Assembly (NCBI RefSeq): GCF_900112615.1
Contig: NZ_FOMK01000001.1
Coordinates: 434,001-498,000, forward strand
Origin: Chitinophaga sp. CF118
GTDB lineage: Bacteria > Bacteroidota > Bacteroidia > Chitinophagales > Chitinophagaceae
Reading direction: 5' to 3'
DNA: 64,000 nucleotides
Below the pieces are notes generated by a model. It saw only the letters and a list, made by a program, of their open reading frames with translations. It did no database searches and was not told where the DNA came from. Of this stretch, positions 9,239 to 17,349 are shown in pieces. How positions within the stretch are numbered: position 1 is the stretch's first letter; each line of letters begins with the position of its first letter. The translations under genes were made by a program, and so were the position numbers.

Positions 9239-10237
9239 ATGAATACTGGCTTAGACTATAGCCCGGCAGCCGTACCCGTGCTGAAAGCTGTCTTTATGGA
9301 GAAATTCCGTGAAGAGATACTTGATGGATTGAATCAAACACCCAAAAGACTTCAATCGAAATATTTCTATGACAAGGAAGGAGATGCACTTTTCCAGCAA
9401 ATTATGGCTTGCCCTGAATATTATTTAACGAGGTGCGAACTGAATATATTCCAACATAAAACGGCTCAATTGGCCGGTTTCATCAGATCATACTTCAATA
9501 AAGAATTTGATCTGATAGAATTAGGAGCGGGTGATGCAACGAAATCACAATATCTGCTGAAATACCTTGCAGATCAAGAGACAACTTTTACCTATATACC
9601 GGTAGATATATCGGGAAATATTCTGTCCTTACTAAAAAAACGGTTAATCGCTGTTATACCCGATTTAGACATAAGGTGCCTGGAAGGAGAATATCTGGAT
9701 GCGCTCAGTAATGCAATAGAACTATCTTCCAAACCAAAGGTTGTCATGTTTCTCGGAGCAAACATTGGCAATATGGAACCACATGAAGCAACCGTGTTCT
9801 GCAGATCCTTAAGGGAACATTTAAAACCCGGAGATTTGGTAATTATTGGTTTTGACCTGAAAAAACACCCAAAGGTTATCCTGAATGCCTATAATGACCA
9901 GGCCGGTCTTACAAGCCAATTTAATCTGAACCTTCTTACACGTATTAACCGTGAACTGAATGCCAATTTTATTATTGAACAATTTGAACATTATCAGACT
10001 TATGATCCCTGCAATGGTGCATGTAAAAGCTATCTCGTGAGCCTGCAGGACCAAATCGTAACTATCGGCCATAAGAAAATCACATTCACCCATGACGAAA
10101 CTATCTTTATGGAAATATCACAAAAGTATACGTTGAAAGAAATTGATTTTCTTGCAGAAAACTCTGGTTTTATGCCGGTGCATAACTGTGCTGATCCAAA
10201 AGGTTGGTTTGTAGATGCTTTCTGGAAGGTAGTTTAG
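9239..10237 (+). CDS. EgtD-like SAM-dependent histidine N-alpha-methyltransferase
   Basis: A 332-residue protein of the Methyltransf_33 (PF10017) family. It shows the family N-terminus (TPKRLQSKYFYDKEGDALF, CPEYYLTRCE) and the SAM-binding motif ELGAGDATKSQYLL near residues 93-106. EgtD members trimethylate L-histidine to hercynine, the first step of ergothioneine synthesis. The usual partner egtB (sulfoxide synthase) is not in the window, so a different end product or a remote partner gene must be considered. It probably forms an operon with the upstream dehydrogenase. The gene symbol is withheld because substrate specificity cannot be proven here. Confidence 0.82.
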   Translation: MNTGLDYSPAAVPVLKAVFMEKFREEILDGLNQTPKRLQSKYFYDKEGDALFQQIMACPEYYLTRCELNIFQHKTAQLAGFIRSYFNKEFDLIELGAGDATKSQYLLKYLADQETTFTYIPVDISGNILSLLKKRLIAVIPDLDIRCLEGEYLDALSNAIELSSKPKVVMFLGANIGNMEPHEATVFCRSLREHLKPGDLVIIGFDLKKHPKVILNAYNDQAGLTSQFNLNLLTRINRELNANFIIEQFEHYQTYDPCNGACKSYLVSLQDQIVTIGHKKITFTHDETIFMEISQKYTLKEIDFLAENSGFMPVHNCADPKGWFVDAFWKVV

Positions 10238-10256
10238 ATTCAATGAACAGAAGTGC

Positions 10257-10949
10257 TTATTGCAAACGTTTCAGCAGGTTTTCGCGGTATACTTTACCTA
10301 CAGGAAGTTTTTTACTCCCCATAGATACTTCATTTCCTTCGAGATATTTAATGGCTTTGATTGATGCAATAAAGGACTTGTGTATCCTGGTAAACCGTGT
10401 GGCTGGCAATTGCTGTTCAAATTGTGTGAGAGTTTGCTTAGACATGATGCGATCCTGATCCCTGTAGATAAAGATGTAATTGCCGTATGCTTCGACATAG
10501 TTTATCTCATCAAAAAATACTTTGGTTAGCTTTTTATCAGCCTTAACCATAATAAAAAGTTCCTCGTCCTGCCTTACTACCGGGGAAGTATCCCTTGTTT
10601 TATCAACTACCTTTTCAGTAGCCTGTACAAAGCGCGGGAATGAAAAGGGCTTTAACAAATAGTCGGTTACCGCTAACTCAAACCCTTCAAGTGCATATTC
10701 AGGAAACGCCGAGGTGATGATTACAGCCGGATATTTTTTTAAGGAGCGCAGCATTTCAAAACCGCTCAGGCGGGGCATGTTAATATCTAGTATGATCAGA
10801 TCAACGGCTGTTTTATTGAGTAGTTCCATAGCCTCAAAAGCATCGGAGCAAACCCCGGCCAGATTCAGGTACGGAACCTGTGCGATATAAGTGATGAGAA
10901 TTTCCCTGGCGATGGGCTCATCGTCTACGATGATGCAATTGATTTTCAT
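10257..10949 (-). CDS. LytTR-family response regulator
   Basis: A 230-residue regulator with a receiver domain (DDE at 9-11, phospho-acceptor Asp55 in LIILDINMPRLSGFEML) and a C-terminal LytTR DNA-binding domain (FTRIHKSFIASIKAIKYLEGN). It directly abuts the upstream kinase gene with no intergenic base, which indicates a coupled pair. It is convergent with the methyltransferase gene, 19 bp away. Confidence 0.93.
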   Translation of the reverse strand: MKINCIIVDDEPIAREILITYIAQVPYLNLAGVCSDAFEAMELLNKTAVDLIILDINMPRLSGFEMLRSLKKYPAVIITSAFPEYALEGFELAVTDYLLKPFSFPRFVQATEKVVDKTRDTSPVVRQDEELFIMVKADKKLTKVFFDEINYVEAYGNYIFIYRDQDRIMSKQTLTQFEQQLPATRFTRIHKSFIASIKAIKYLEGNEVSMGSKKLPVGKVYRENLLKRLQ

Positions 10950-11975
10950 TTAACTCAAATCTATTTGTAAATCCACTTCAAAATATCCCGGTTCATGCTT
11001 TATCACTAAGGTATGTTTTTCCGGATAGATCAAAGCTAATCTTTGCCTTACATTATTTAAACCCAAACCACCACCTTTATCTTTATTCTTTGATGAAGGC
11101 ACATAATCCGGATCAACAGAATTACGTGCGTTCATCTGAAGAAAATCACCCTGCAGATTTAATGAAATATTTACAAATCCCTGCTGTTTTCGCGGGAATG
11201 AAAAATGTTTAAAACTGTTCTCAATAAATACAATCAGCAGCAGTGGAGCGATATATCTGTCCGAAAAATCGCCCCGGATATCAAGAACAATATCCGCTCT
11301 GTCATTCAGCCTGATTCTTTCCAGCTCTACATAATTCGTGATATAATTAAGTTCCTTTTGAAGGGATACATAATGTTGGTTGGTATCATATAGGGAATAC
11401 CGTAGCAGATCAGATAGTTTCAGCATCAGGTCCGGCAATTCCCTGGAACCGCTAACAGATAGTCCGTATAAATTATTTAAGGTATTGAATAAAAAGTGAG
11501 GGTTGAGCTGTGCTTTCAGATGTCTAAGCTCGTTCTCTTTTTGTTCCTTATCCAGTATCAGCCTGTCCAGGCCTACCTTAAAAAATGTGGCCACCACTGT
11601 AAAGGCTATCACGCTGAAACCGATATGCTCATTTCTCCAGTCCACACGGTCGCGGATATTGAAAAGCAATCCAACGCCATTTAAAGCATAAGGGATCAGC
11701 CAGACGAGCAGCACCACCTGGAGCAAATAAAGTACGATTGCCAAAAGCCACTTGCCCCGTCTGAAAAAAGGCAATATCAGCAGGTTCTGAGAGTAAGATG
11801 GAATAGCCAGCTCTAATACTTCCTGCAGCACAAGACAGATCAGGGAAGCCCCTGTTAATCGCTCCGGATATTCCTTAAGGATGATATAAAGGGCAAACAC
11901 GATGATCCAGAAAACCAGCTGGGTATACACCTTATAAGGCCAGATAAATAACCGTGTCCAGTCGAATGGTTTCAT
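10950..11975 (-). CDS. LytS-type membrane histidine kinase
   Basis: A 341-residue protein with four predicted membrane helices in the first ~150 residues and a PF06580 kinase core containing LNPHFLFNTLNNLYGL and the motif IENSFKHF. There is no extracellular sensor domain. It is the third such kinase/LytTR pair within 12 kb. Its regulator starts at the base after this stop. Divergent from the secreted serine hydrolase gene that follows. Confidence 0.9.
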   Translation of the reverse strand: MKPFDWTRLFIWPYKVYTQLVFWIIVFALYIILKEYPERLTGASLICLVLQEVLELAIPSYSQNLLILPFFRRGKWLLAIVLYLLQVVLLVWLIPYALNGVGLLFNIRDRVDWRNEHIGFSVIAFTVVATFFKVGLDRLILDKEQKENELRHLKAQLNPHFLFNTLNNLYGLSVSGSRELPDLMLKLSDLLRYSLYDTNQHYVSLQKELNYITNYVELERIRLNDRADIVLDIRGDFSDRYIAPLLLIVFIENSFKHFSFPRKQQGFVNISLNLQGDFLQMNARNSVDPDYVPSSKNKDKGGGLGLNNVRQRLALIYPEKHTLVIKHEPGYFEVDLQIDLS

Positions 11976-12162
11976 TATCCAAAGAAAGCACTGCGACGGA
12001 GATAAAACAAATTTCGGTGATGAACATATGCTTTATGATGATGAACGTTTGAAAATAAGCTGATCCTCAGGTTGAGGATGTTCATCATGGGGCCTTATAT
12101 GTTCAGCACTTATATTTTTCAGCCAGTTTTGCCCGGGATACTTTTGAATAAATCTTAAAAAT

Positions 12163-13473
12163 ATGAAAGCAAAATTGATCCTGATAGTCATACTGGCACT
12201 AATGAGTAACCGTAGCCAGGCCGATACCATTCAGACTTCCCTGCTGCATACTGTTCCGGAATGGATGGCTGAATACCATGTCCCTTGCGTTGGTATTGGT
12301 CTAATTGAGGACGGTAGGATCAAATGGGTAAAAGTGTTTGGTAACCTTCAGCAAGGCCATCCGGCATCCAGCAATACGCTATTTAATATCGCTTCACAAA
12401 CTAAACCGGTTGTTGCCATGCTCACCTTAAAGCTGGTACAATCAGGCCAATGGGATCTCGATGAACCATTGGCGCATTTCTGGATTGATCCGGACATTGC
12501 TAATGATCCCTATTTAATGAAGCTGACCACACGTATGGTACTCAGCCATCAGACCGGCTTTCCGAACTGGCGCTCGGATAACGGTTTAGATAAACTCCAT
12601 TTCAATTTTGAGCCAGGTACCAGGTTCAGCTATTCGGGCGAAGGCTATGAATATTTAAGGCATGCACTGGAAAGCAAATTTCACCAATCTTTAGACCAAC
12701 TGCTGGACACTATCTTATTCAAACCAGCAGGCATGAAAGATACACATTACTGGAGCGAAAAACTGGATACCAACCGTTTCGCCATGTGGCATAATGGGCA
12801 GGGAAACCGGTATCAGACTGCTGTTCAAACTCCTGTAAATGCTGCAGACGACCTCATTACGACCATTGAAGATTATTGTCGTTTTGGAACATATGTAATG
12901 AATGGTGCAGGACTATCTGATTCACTATATGCTGATATGGTAAAGCCGCAGGTTAAAGTAAAAACAGATTACTACCGCGGTTTAGGATGGGGCCTGATAA
13001 AAAACCTGCCAAACGGGGAATACGCATTGGAGCATGGGGGCTCTGACATTGGTGTACGGACAATGGCCGTTTTTCTGCCAAAATCGAAACAGGGAATTGT
13101 GGTGATGACCAATGGAGACAATGGCATGTTCATTAGCGACCGGATCATTAAACTTGCGCTTACTTATGGCACTCAAGTGTTGGAAACGATGAATAAGGCA
13201 GCTAACAGTCATGAAAGGATTACTATACCGGATGAGATCATCAAAGGTTATATTGGAGAATACGAACAAAACAACGGGAAAATGATGAAGGTAGAACAAG
13301 AGGGAAATGGAATCAAAGTTTCAGGCGACGGTATACCTACGGCAGTGTTGTATCCGGAATCAAAAAACAAATTCTTCCTGGAAGGTTATGACGTACAGCT
13401 GGAATTCCCGGACTCTCATTCGCTGATCATATATGAGGGAGGTAAACAGATCATGAAAATCAATAAGAAATAG
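12163..13473 (+). CDS. secreted serine hydrolase of the beta-lactamase family
   Basis: A 436-residue protein with a signal peptide (MKAKLILIVILALMSNRSQA) and a PF00144 domain. Motifs are Ser78-Gln-Thr-Lys81 (SxxK), FSYSGEGYEYL, where the usual YxN is Tyr-Ser-Gly, and EHGGSDIG in place of the KTG box. The last ~90 residues look like a small accessory beta domain, as in esterase/DD-peptidase relatives. Function is probably periplasmic peptide or ester hydrolysis. It is not the paralogue of the leaderless serine hydrolase near 2 kb by close sequence; only the catalytic motifs are shared. Confidence 0.85.
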   Translation: MKAKLILIVILALMSNRSQADTIQTSLLHTVPEWMAEYHVPCVGIGLIEDGRIKWVKVFGNLQQGHPASSNTLFNIASQTKPVVAMLTLKLVQSGQWDLDEPLAHFWIDPDIANDPYLMKLTTRMVLSHQTGFPNWRSDNGLDKLHFNFEPGTRFSYSGEGYEYLRHALESKFHQSLDQLLDTILFKPAGMKDTHYWSEKLDTNRFAMWHNGQGNRYQTAVQTPVNAADDLITTIEDYCRFGTYVMNGAGLSDSLYADMVKPQVKVKTDYYRGLGWGLIKNLPNGEYALEHGGSDIGVRTMAVFLPKSKQGIVVMTNGDNGMFISDRIIKLALTYGTQVLETMNKAANSHERITIPDEIIKGYIGEYEQNNGKMMKVEQEGNGIKVSGDGIPTAVLYPESKNKFFLEGYDVQLEFPDSHSLIIYEGGKQIMKINKK

Positions 13474-13476
13474 GAA

Positions 13477-14133
13477 TCACACTTTCTTTATCAATAATCT
13501 GTCACATACCACCCGGCTTAACATCTCAGATTTTCGTTTACCATAGCTAACCGTCATAGTACCATCAAAAGGTTCTAACGAGATTATTTTAAGAACAACA
13601 CCTAAATGAAGGTCCCGGTTGTTCAGGAATTTCAGGAACTCATCTGATGAATAGATAACAGCAGCGAGTGTTACGGTATCTCCACTATTGCATTCACTTA
13701 GTTTGTTGTATTCCACCCACACGATGTTTCCATTTCTATCGGGTATTGGTGAGCCATGCGGATCTACTTTAGGGAATCCCAGTATCTCATCCATTTTCTC
13801 GAAAAAGTCAGGAGATTGTATATGTTCTACCTGCTCGGCAATATCATGTACCTGCTCCCATCCAAAGCCCATTTTTTCTACGAGGTACATTTCCGTAAGA
13901 CGGTGTTTGCGGATGATAAGCGCCGCCTCTTTTTTCCCTTTTTCCGTAAGCCGGATGGGTTTATAGCTTTCATAATGAACCAGCTCTTTTTCTGCCAGTC
14001 TTTTCATCATGCTGTTTACAGTCGGCATTTTAATATCCAGCTGTTTACTCAGTTCATTTATGCTCGTTTCCCCCTTTTCATTGGCAATGTTAAATATCGC
14101 CTTCAGGTAATTTTCCTCCGTTTGCGAGTTCAT
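13477..14133 (-). CDS. DtxR/MntR-family metal-dependent repressor
   Basis: A 218-residue regulator with an N-terminal winged helix (SINELSKQLDIKMPTVNSMMKRLAEKELV), a metal-binding/dimerisation helix region (RKHRLTEMYLVEKMGFGWEQVHDIAEQVEH with the His/Glu ligands expected of the family) and a C-terminal SH3-like FeoA domain. It binds Fe(II) or Mn(II) and represses metal-related genes. It is divergent from the cytochrome/Rieske/porin operon, whose promoter contains a perfect inverted repeat, so it most likely controls that operon and itself. It ends 3 bp from the convergent hydrolase gene. Confidence 0.92.
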   Translation of the reverse strand: MNSQTEENYLKAIFNIANEKGETSINELSKQLDIKMPTVNSMMKRLAEKELVHYESYKPIRLTEKGKKEAALIIRKHRLTEMYLVEKMGFGWEQVHDIAEQVEHIQSPDFFEKMDEILGFPKVDPHGSPIPDRNGNIVWVEYNKLSECNSGDTVTLAAVIYSSDEFLKFLNNRDLHLGVVLKIISLEPFDGTMTVSYGKRKSEMLSRVVCDRLLIKKV

Positions 14134-14195
14134 CGGACAAAGTTAACAATAATACTTAGTCAGGGTCAAACAAGAACTTAAACGAGTAAAATATT

Positions 14196-14226
14196 TTTGT
14201 TAGCTTCATCTAACAATTTATATTTG
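14196..14226 (+). promoter_or_regulatory. Bacteroidota sigma-A promoter for the cytochrome operon
   Basis: TTTG at 14196-14199, a 19-bp spacer and TATATTTG at 14219-14226 match the Bacteroidota consensus TTTG-N19-21-TAnnTTTG exactly. The coding start is 27 bp downstream of the -7 element. Confidence 0.75.
14197..14216. promoter_or_regulatory. probable DtxR-family operator
   Basis: A perfect inverted repeat TTGTTAG-cttcat-CTAACAA (14197-14203 and 14210-14216) lies inside the promoter spacer. The half-site TTAG/CTAA resembles known DtxR-family operators. Bound repressor would block the polymerase. It sits between the repressor gene and the operon, so it may serve both. Confidence 0.65.
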
Positions 14227-14244
14227 TACAGACTAATAAACAGT

Positions 14245-14253
14245 TTAGGCTAA
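14245..14253. promoter_or_regulatory. second TTAGnCTAA palindrome at the start codon
   Basis: TTAGGCTAA at 14245-14253 repeats the half-site arrangement of the operator at 14197-14216 and touches the ATG. It may be a secondary repressor site. The motif is short, so chance occurrence cannot be excluded. Confidence 0.35.
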
Positions 14254-15437
14254 TGAAAAACTTTTACATAGCATGTTTAATTATTATAACCGGAATAATC
14301 CTGATACAGGCATGTTCAAAGCTGGAACCCAGGCCTCTTGCCGATGATCAGTTATTGGACGGTCCGGTAGGAGAATTGAATTATGAGCAAAACCAGCGGT
14401 TTCTGGCAGGAGATATTGCCTTTAACGATGAAATTTTCACGGTTGAAAAGGGAGTAGGGCCTATTTTTGTGGCTACCAGTTGTGGCAGTTGCCATGCCGG
14501 CGATGGAAAAGGACACCCGTTCACCACCCTTACGCGTTTTGGCCAGGTAGATGAAACCGGTAATCATTTTTTAGATCAGGGAGGTCCTCAGCTACAGAAC
14601 CGGGCTATACCCGGCCATTTACCCGAAACTATTCCCACAGGAGCAACCTTCGCTAAATTTACACCACCAGGTAATACTGGTTTGGGGTTTCTGGAATTAG
14701 TATCAGATCAGGATATACTTTCAATGGCAGACCCGCATGATACAGATGGAGATGGTATCTCTGGCGAACCAAACTGGAATACGGTACCGGCTTATATTTC
14801 ACCTTCCAATACTATAAAATACATCTGCCGGTTTGGTAGAAAAGCGAGTATTTTCAATCTTTTACAACAAACCGTAAATGCTTATAACCAGGACATAGGC
14901 ATCACTTCTGTTTACGCCACTAAAGATGTCTATACTCATCAGGAAATTGATCCGGAGGTCTCTACACAAACAGTAAATAATGTTGCTTTCTATCTGCAAA
15001 CTTTAAAAGCACCTATTCAGCGTAATCAACAAGATCCTGAAGTAATAAATGGCGGTGCTGTATTTACACAGATTGGCTGTGAAAACTGCCATAAACAAAC
15101 CTTGAAAACAGGGTATTCACCAGTTCAAAGCCTTTCCAACAAAGAGTTTCACCCCTATACTGATTTGTTATTGCATGATATGGGCAGTGGGCTGGATGAT
15201 GGTTATACCGAAGGCTCTGCCAAAACCTATGAATGGCGTACCACTCCTTTATGGGGACTGGGACTTTCTCCCAGATCACAAGGCGGTAGCTACTTTCTGC
15301 TGCATGATGGACGGGCCACAAGTATCGAACAAGCAATAGAAATGCATGGCGGCGAAGCCACAAAAGCAAGAACGAATTACTCCAACCTTTCAAAAGCAGA
15401 TAAAGATGCTTTATTGAAATTTTTAAAATCCTTATAA
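14253..15437 (+). CDS. diheme c-type cytochrome lipoprotein of the DHOR family
   Basis: A 394-residue lipoprotein (lipobox ending at Cys21, ILIQAC) with two CxxCH heme motifs: Cys77-Gly-Ser-Cys80-His81 and GCENCH near residue 277. It matches the di-heme oxidoreductase (thiol oxidoreductase-like, COG3488) family in motif spacing and in the region AIEMHGGEA near the C-terminus. It would reside in the periplasm, anchored to a membrane, transferring electrons. It is the first gene of an operon with a Rieske protein (3-bp gap) and a porin. The divergent DtxR-type repressor suggests metal-dependent expression. The true electron donor and substrate are unknown. Confidence 0.87.
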   Translation: MKNFYIACLIIITGIILIQACSKLEPRPLADDQLLDGPVGELNYEQNQRFLAGDIAFNDEIFTVEKGVGPIFVATSCGSCHAGDGKGHPFTTLTRFGQVDETGNHFLDQGGPQLQNRAIPGHLPETIPTGATFAKFTPPGNTGLGFLELVSDQDILSMADPHDTDGDGISGEPNWNTVPAYISPSNTIKYICRFGRKASIFNLLQQTVNAYNQDIGITSVYATKDVYTHQEIDPEVSTQTVNNVAFYLQTLKAPIQRNQQDPEVINGGAVFTQIGCENCHKQTLKTGYSPVQSLSNKEFHPYTDLLLHDMGSGLDDGYTEGSAKTYEWRTTPLWGLGLSPRSQGGSYFLLHDGRATSIEQAIEMHGGEATKARTNYSNLSKADKDALLKFLKSL

Positions 15438-15440
15438 CCC

Positions 15441-15884
15441 ATGAATAGAAAAGAATTTATAAAAAATTGTGGCTTTGCCTGTCTGGGAGGTATTAGCGCT
15501 GTTGCAATACTACAAAGCTGTAGCGCTTCAAAAGAATTATCCGGTACTATCAGTGGAGATGATTTAATCGTATCGTTGACGGAATTCGAAACAATGACCG
15601 GAAAGGAAAAGCATTTTAAAAAATATATAATAGTGCAGAATGAGCGATTGAAATACCCCATCTGCATTTATCGCTTTGGTGAAAATGAATATTCTGGATT
15701 GTGGATGCGCTGTACTCATCAGGGAACCGAATTACAGGTGTTTGGTGATAAACTGCAATGTCCGGCACATGGCAGTGAATTTAACAACAAAGGAGATGTG
15801 GCAAACGGCCCTGCAGCTATGGCCCTTAGATCGTTTCCTATAAGCATTGATAAGGATCAACTAAAAATCTCTTTAAAGAAATGA
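15441..15884 (+). CDS. Rieske [2Fe-2S] protein, exported
   Basis: A 147-residue protein with both Rieske cluster motifs: Cys91-Thr-His93 and Cys107-Pro-Ala-His110. The N-terminus (MNRKEFIKNCGFACLGGISA) ends in a lipobox-like ILQSC with Cys27, so it is probably an exported lipoprotein. It is not a ferredoxin of aromatic-ring dioxygenases, since no oxygenase is nearby. Placed between a diheme cytochrome and a porin, it likely hands electrons to or from the cytochrome. Its stop overlaps the porin start (ATGA). Confidence 0.88.
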   Translation: MNRKEFIKNCGFACLGGISAVAILQSCSASKELSGTISGDDLIVSLTEFETMTGKEKHFKKYIIVQNERLKYPICIYRFGENEYSGLWMRCTHQGTELQVFGDKLQCPAHGSEFNNKGDVANGPAAMALRSFPISIDKDQLKISLKK

Positions 15885-17116
15885 ACATCAGAAACATACT
15901 CCTTATTATCGCGGGTACATGTATTCTTCCCTTTACAACCCATGCACAGATTGATCCAAGCCTTTTAAAATCAATACCTAAAGACACTGTTAAGCAGACG
16001 ATGAACATGGATGCTATTTATAATCGTCCGTTTGTTAGTGTTGGAAAGTTGCCTGTTTCAGTGGGTGGCTATATGGAAGCCAACTGGCAGCATTTGGGAA
16101 CGGATGGTATAAGCGAAGGGCATCAATTCCAGTTCAGACGAATGACTTTGTTCGTAGCTTCTACTATCAGCAAACGTATTAAATTTCTTAGTGAAATAGA
16201 GTTTGAGGACGGGGCAAAAGAAATTGCCATTGAATTTGCAGCTTTGGATATCGAGTTGCATCCCTTACTGAATCTGCGTGGTGGAATGATCATGAATCCC
16301 ATTGGTGCCTTCAATCAGAATCATGACGGTCCGAAATGGGAATTTACCGACCGCCCCATTGCTATGACACAAATGTTACCTGCTACATGGAGTAATGCAG
16401 GTTTCGGTATATATGGCAAGTATTATAGCAAGGACTGGATGTTCGGCTACGAGGCCTACATATCAGGAGGATTTGATAATTCCATTATCAATAATGAAGA
16501 AAATAAAACGTTCTTGCCAGCTGCTAAAAATAACCCGGAACGTTTTGAGGAAAGCGCCAGCGGAGAACCATTATTTACAGGTAAAGTAGCTGTGCGGAAT
16601 AATAAGATCGGCGAAATCGGATTTTCGTATATGGGCGGGGTGTACAACAAGTACCAGGATGATGGTATAAGGTTAGATGAAAAAAGAAGTGTAAATATCT
16701 GGGCTATTGATTTTAATACAACACTACCGGAACTTAATACTTTCATTACCGGCGAATGGGCATGGATAAAGGTAAACGTTCCGGAAACCTATTCCCAGCA
16801 ATATGGGAATAAACAGCAGGGAGGCTTTATCGACATTGTACAGCCTATCTTAAAACGAAACATATTGGGTTGGAGAAAAGCAACGCTGAATCTTGCCTGC
16901 CGGTTGGAACGCGTAGATTGGAATGTAGGCAGATTCAAAGAAACAGGTGGTAATATTGCAGACAACTTATGGAGCATTATGCCAGCCATCAGCTTCCGGC
17001 CAACATCTGAAACTGTACTTCGTCTGAACTATCGCTATCAGCAGCAAAAGGATCTTTTGGGCAACCCTCCTTCCGTTACAAGTGGTTTGAGCTTTGGAAT
17101 TTCCACTTACTTTTAA
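15881..17116 (+). CDS. outer-membrane porin-like protein (phosphate-selective porin O/P type)
   Basis: A 411-residue protein with a signal peptide (MNIRNILLIIAGTCILPFTTHA) and many alternating beta strands, including GGYMEANWQH, FQFRRMTLFVAS and a C-terminal TSGLSFGISTYF ending in Phe. The layout fits Bacteroidota porins of the OprO/OprP group. The start overlaps the Rieske stop by 4 bp, so translation is coupled. In this operon it may admit a small substrate or metal complex that the cytochrome and Rieske proteins act on. Substrate specificity is not readable from sequence. Confidence 0.78.
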   Translation: MNIRNILLIIAGTCILPFTTHAQIDPSLLKSIPKDTVKQTMNMDAIYNRPFVSVGKLPVSVGGYMEANWQHLGTDGISEGHQFQFRRMTLFVASTISKRIKFLSEIEFEDGAKEIAIEFAALDIELHPLLNLRGGMIMNPIGAFNQNHDGPKWEFTDRPIAMTQMLPATWSNAGFGIYGKYYSKDWMFGYEAYISGGFDNSIINNEENKTFLPAAKNNPERFEESASGEPLFTGKVAVRNNKIGEIGFSYMGGVYNKYQDDGIRLDEKRSVNIWAIDFNTTLPELNTFITGEWAWIKVNVPETYSQQYGNKQQGGFIDIVQPILKRNILGWRKATLNLACRLERVDWNVGRFKETGGNIADNLWSIMPAISFRPTSETVLRLNYRYQQQKDLLGNPPSVTSGLSFGISTYF

Positions 17117-17171
17117 AGTGTTAAAGATTATAGAAAGAATAGTATGTAATAGTGAGTCTATATATTGAACA

Positions 17172-17256
17172 TACGTTGGACCTACATTGGAAATACGTTG
17201 GAGAATCTTTGATCACGTATAGCTGTTCAAAGATTGTCCAACGTATGTCCAATGTA
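17172..17256. repeat. 11-bp tandem repeats folded into a 30-bp-arm hairpin
   Basis: Three 11-bp direct repeats (17172-17182, 17183-17193, 17194-17204; core TAC(G/A)TTGGA) are followed by inverted copies. Bases 17183-17212 pair with 17227-17256 over 30 bp with only two mismatches and a 14-nt loop. The hairpin lies between the convergent porin and bestrophin genes and has no U-run. It could block transcription from either side, or be a mobile palindromic repeat. Confidence 0.8.
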
Positions 17257-17349
17257 TGAAGCAAATATCAACTCACTACGAACTTGCTATTAACTCTCTT
17301 TGGATAATTTACGAAAAAACACCAATTCAGATAATAAAAAACATTATAC

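Noticed and set aside
10204..10458. 84-codon plus-strand ORF overlapping the methyltransferase end
   Set aside because: Overlaps two well-supported genes and has no distinct features.
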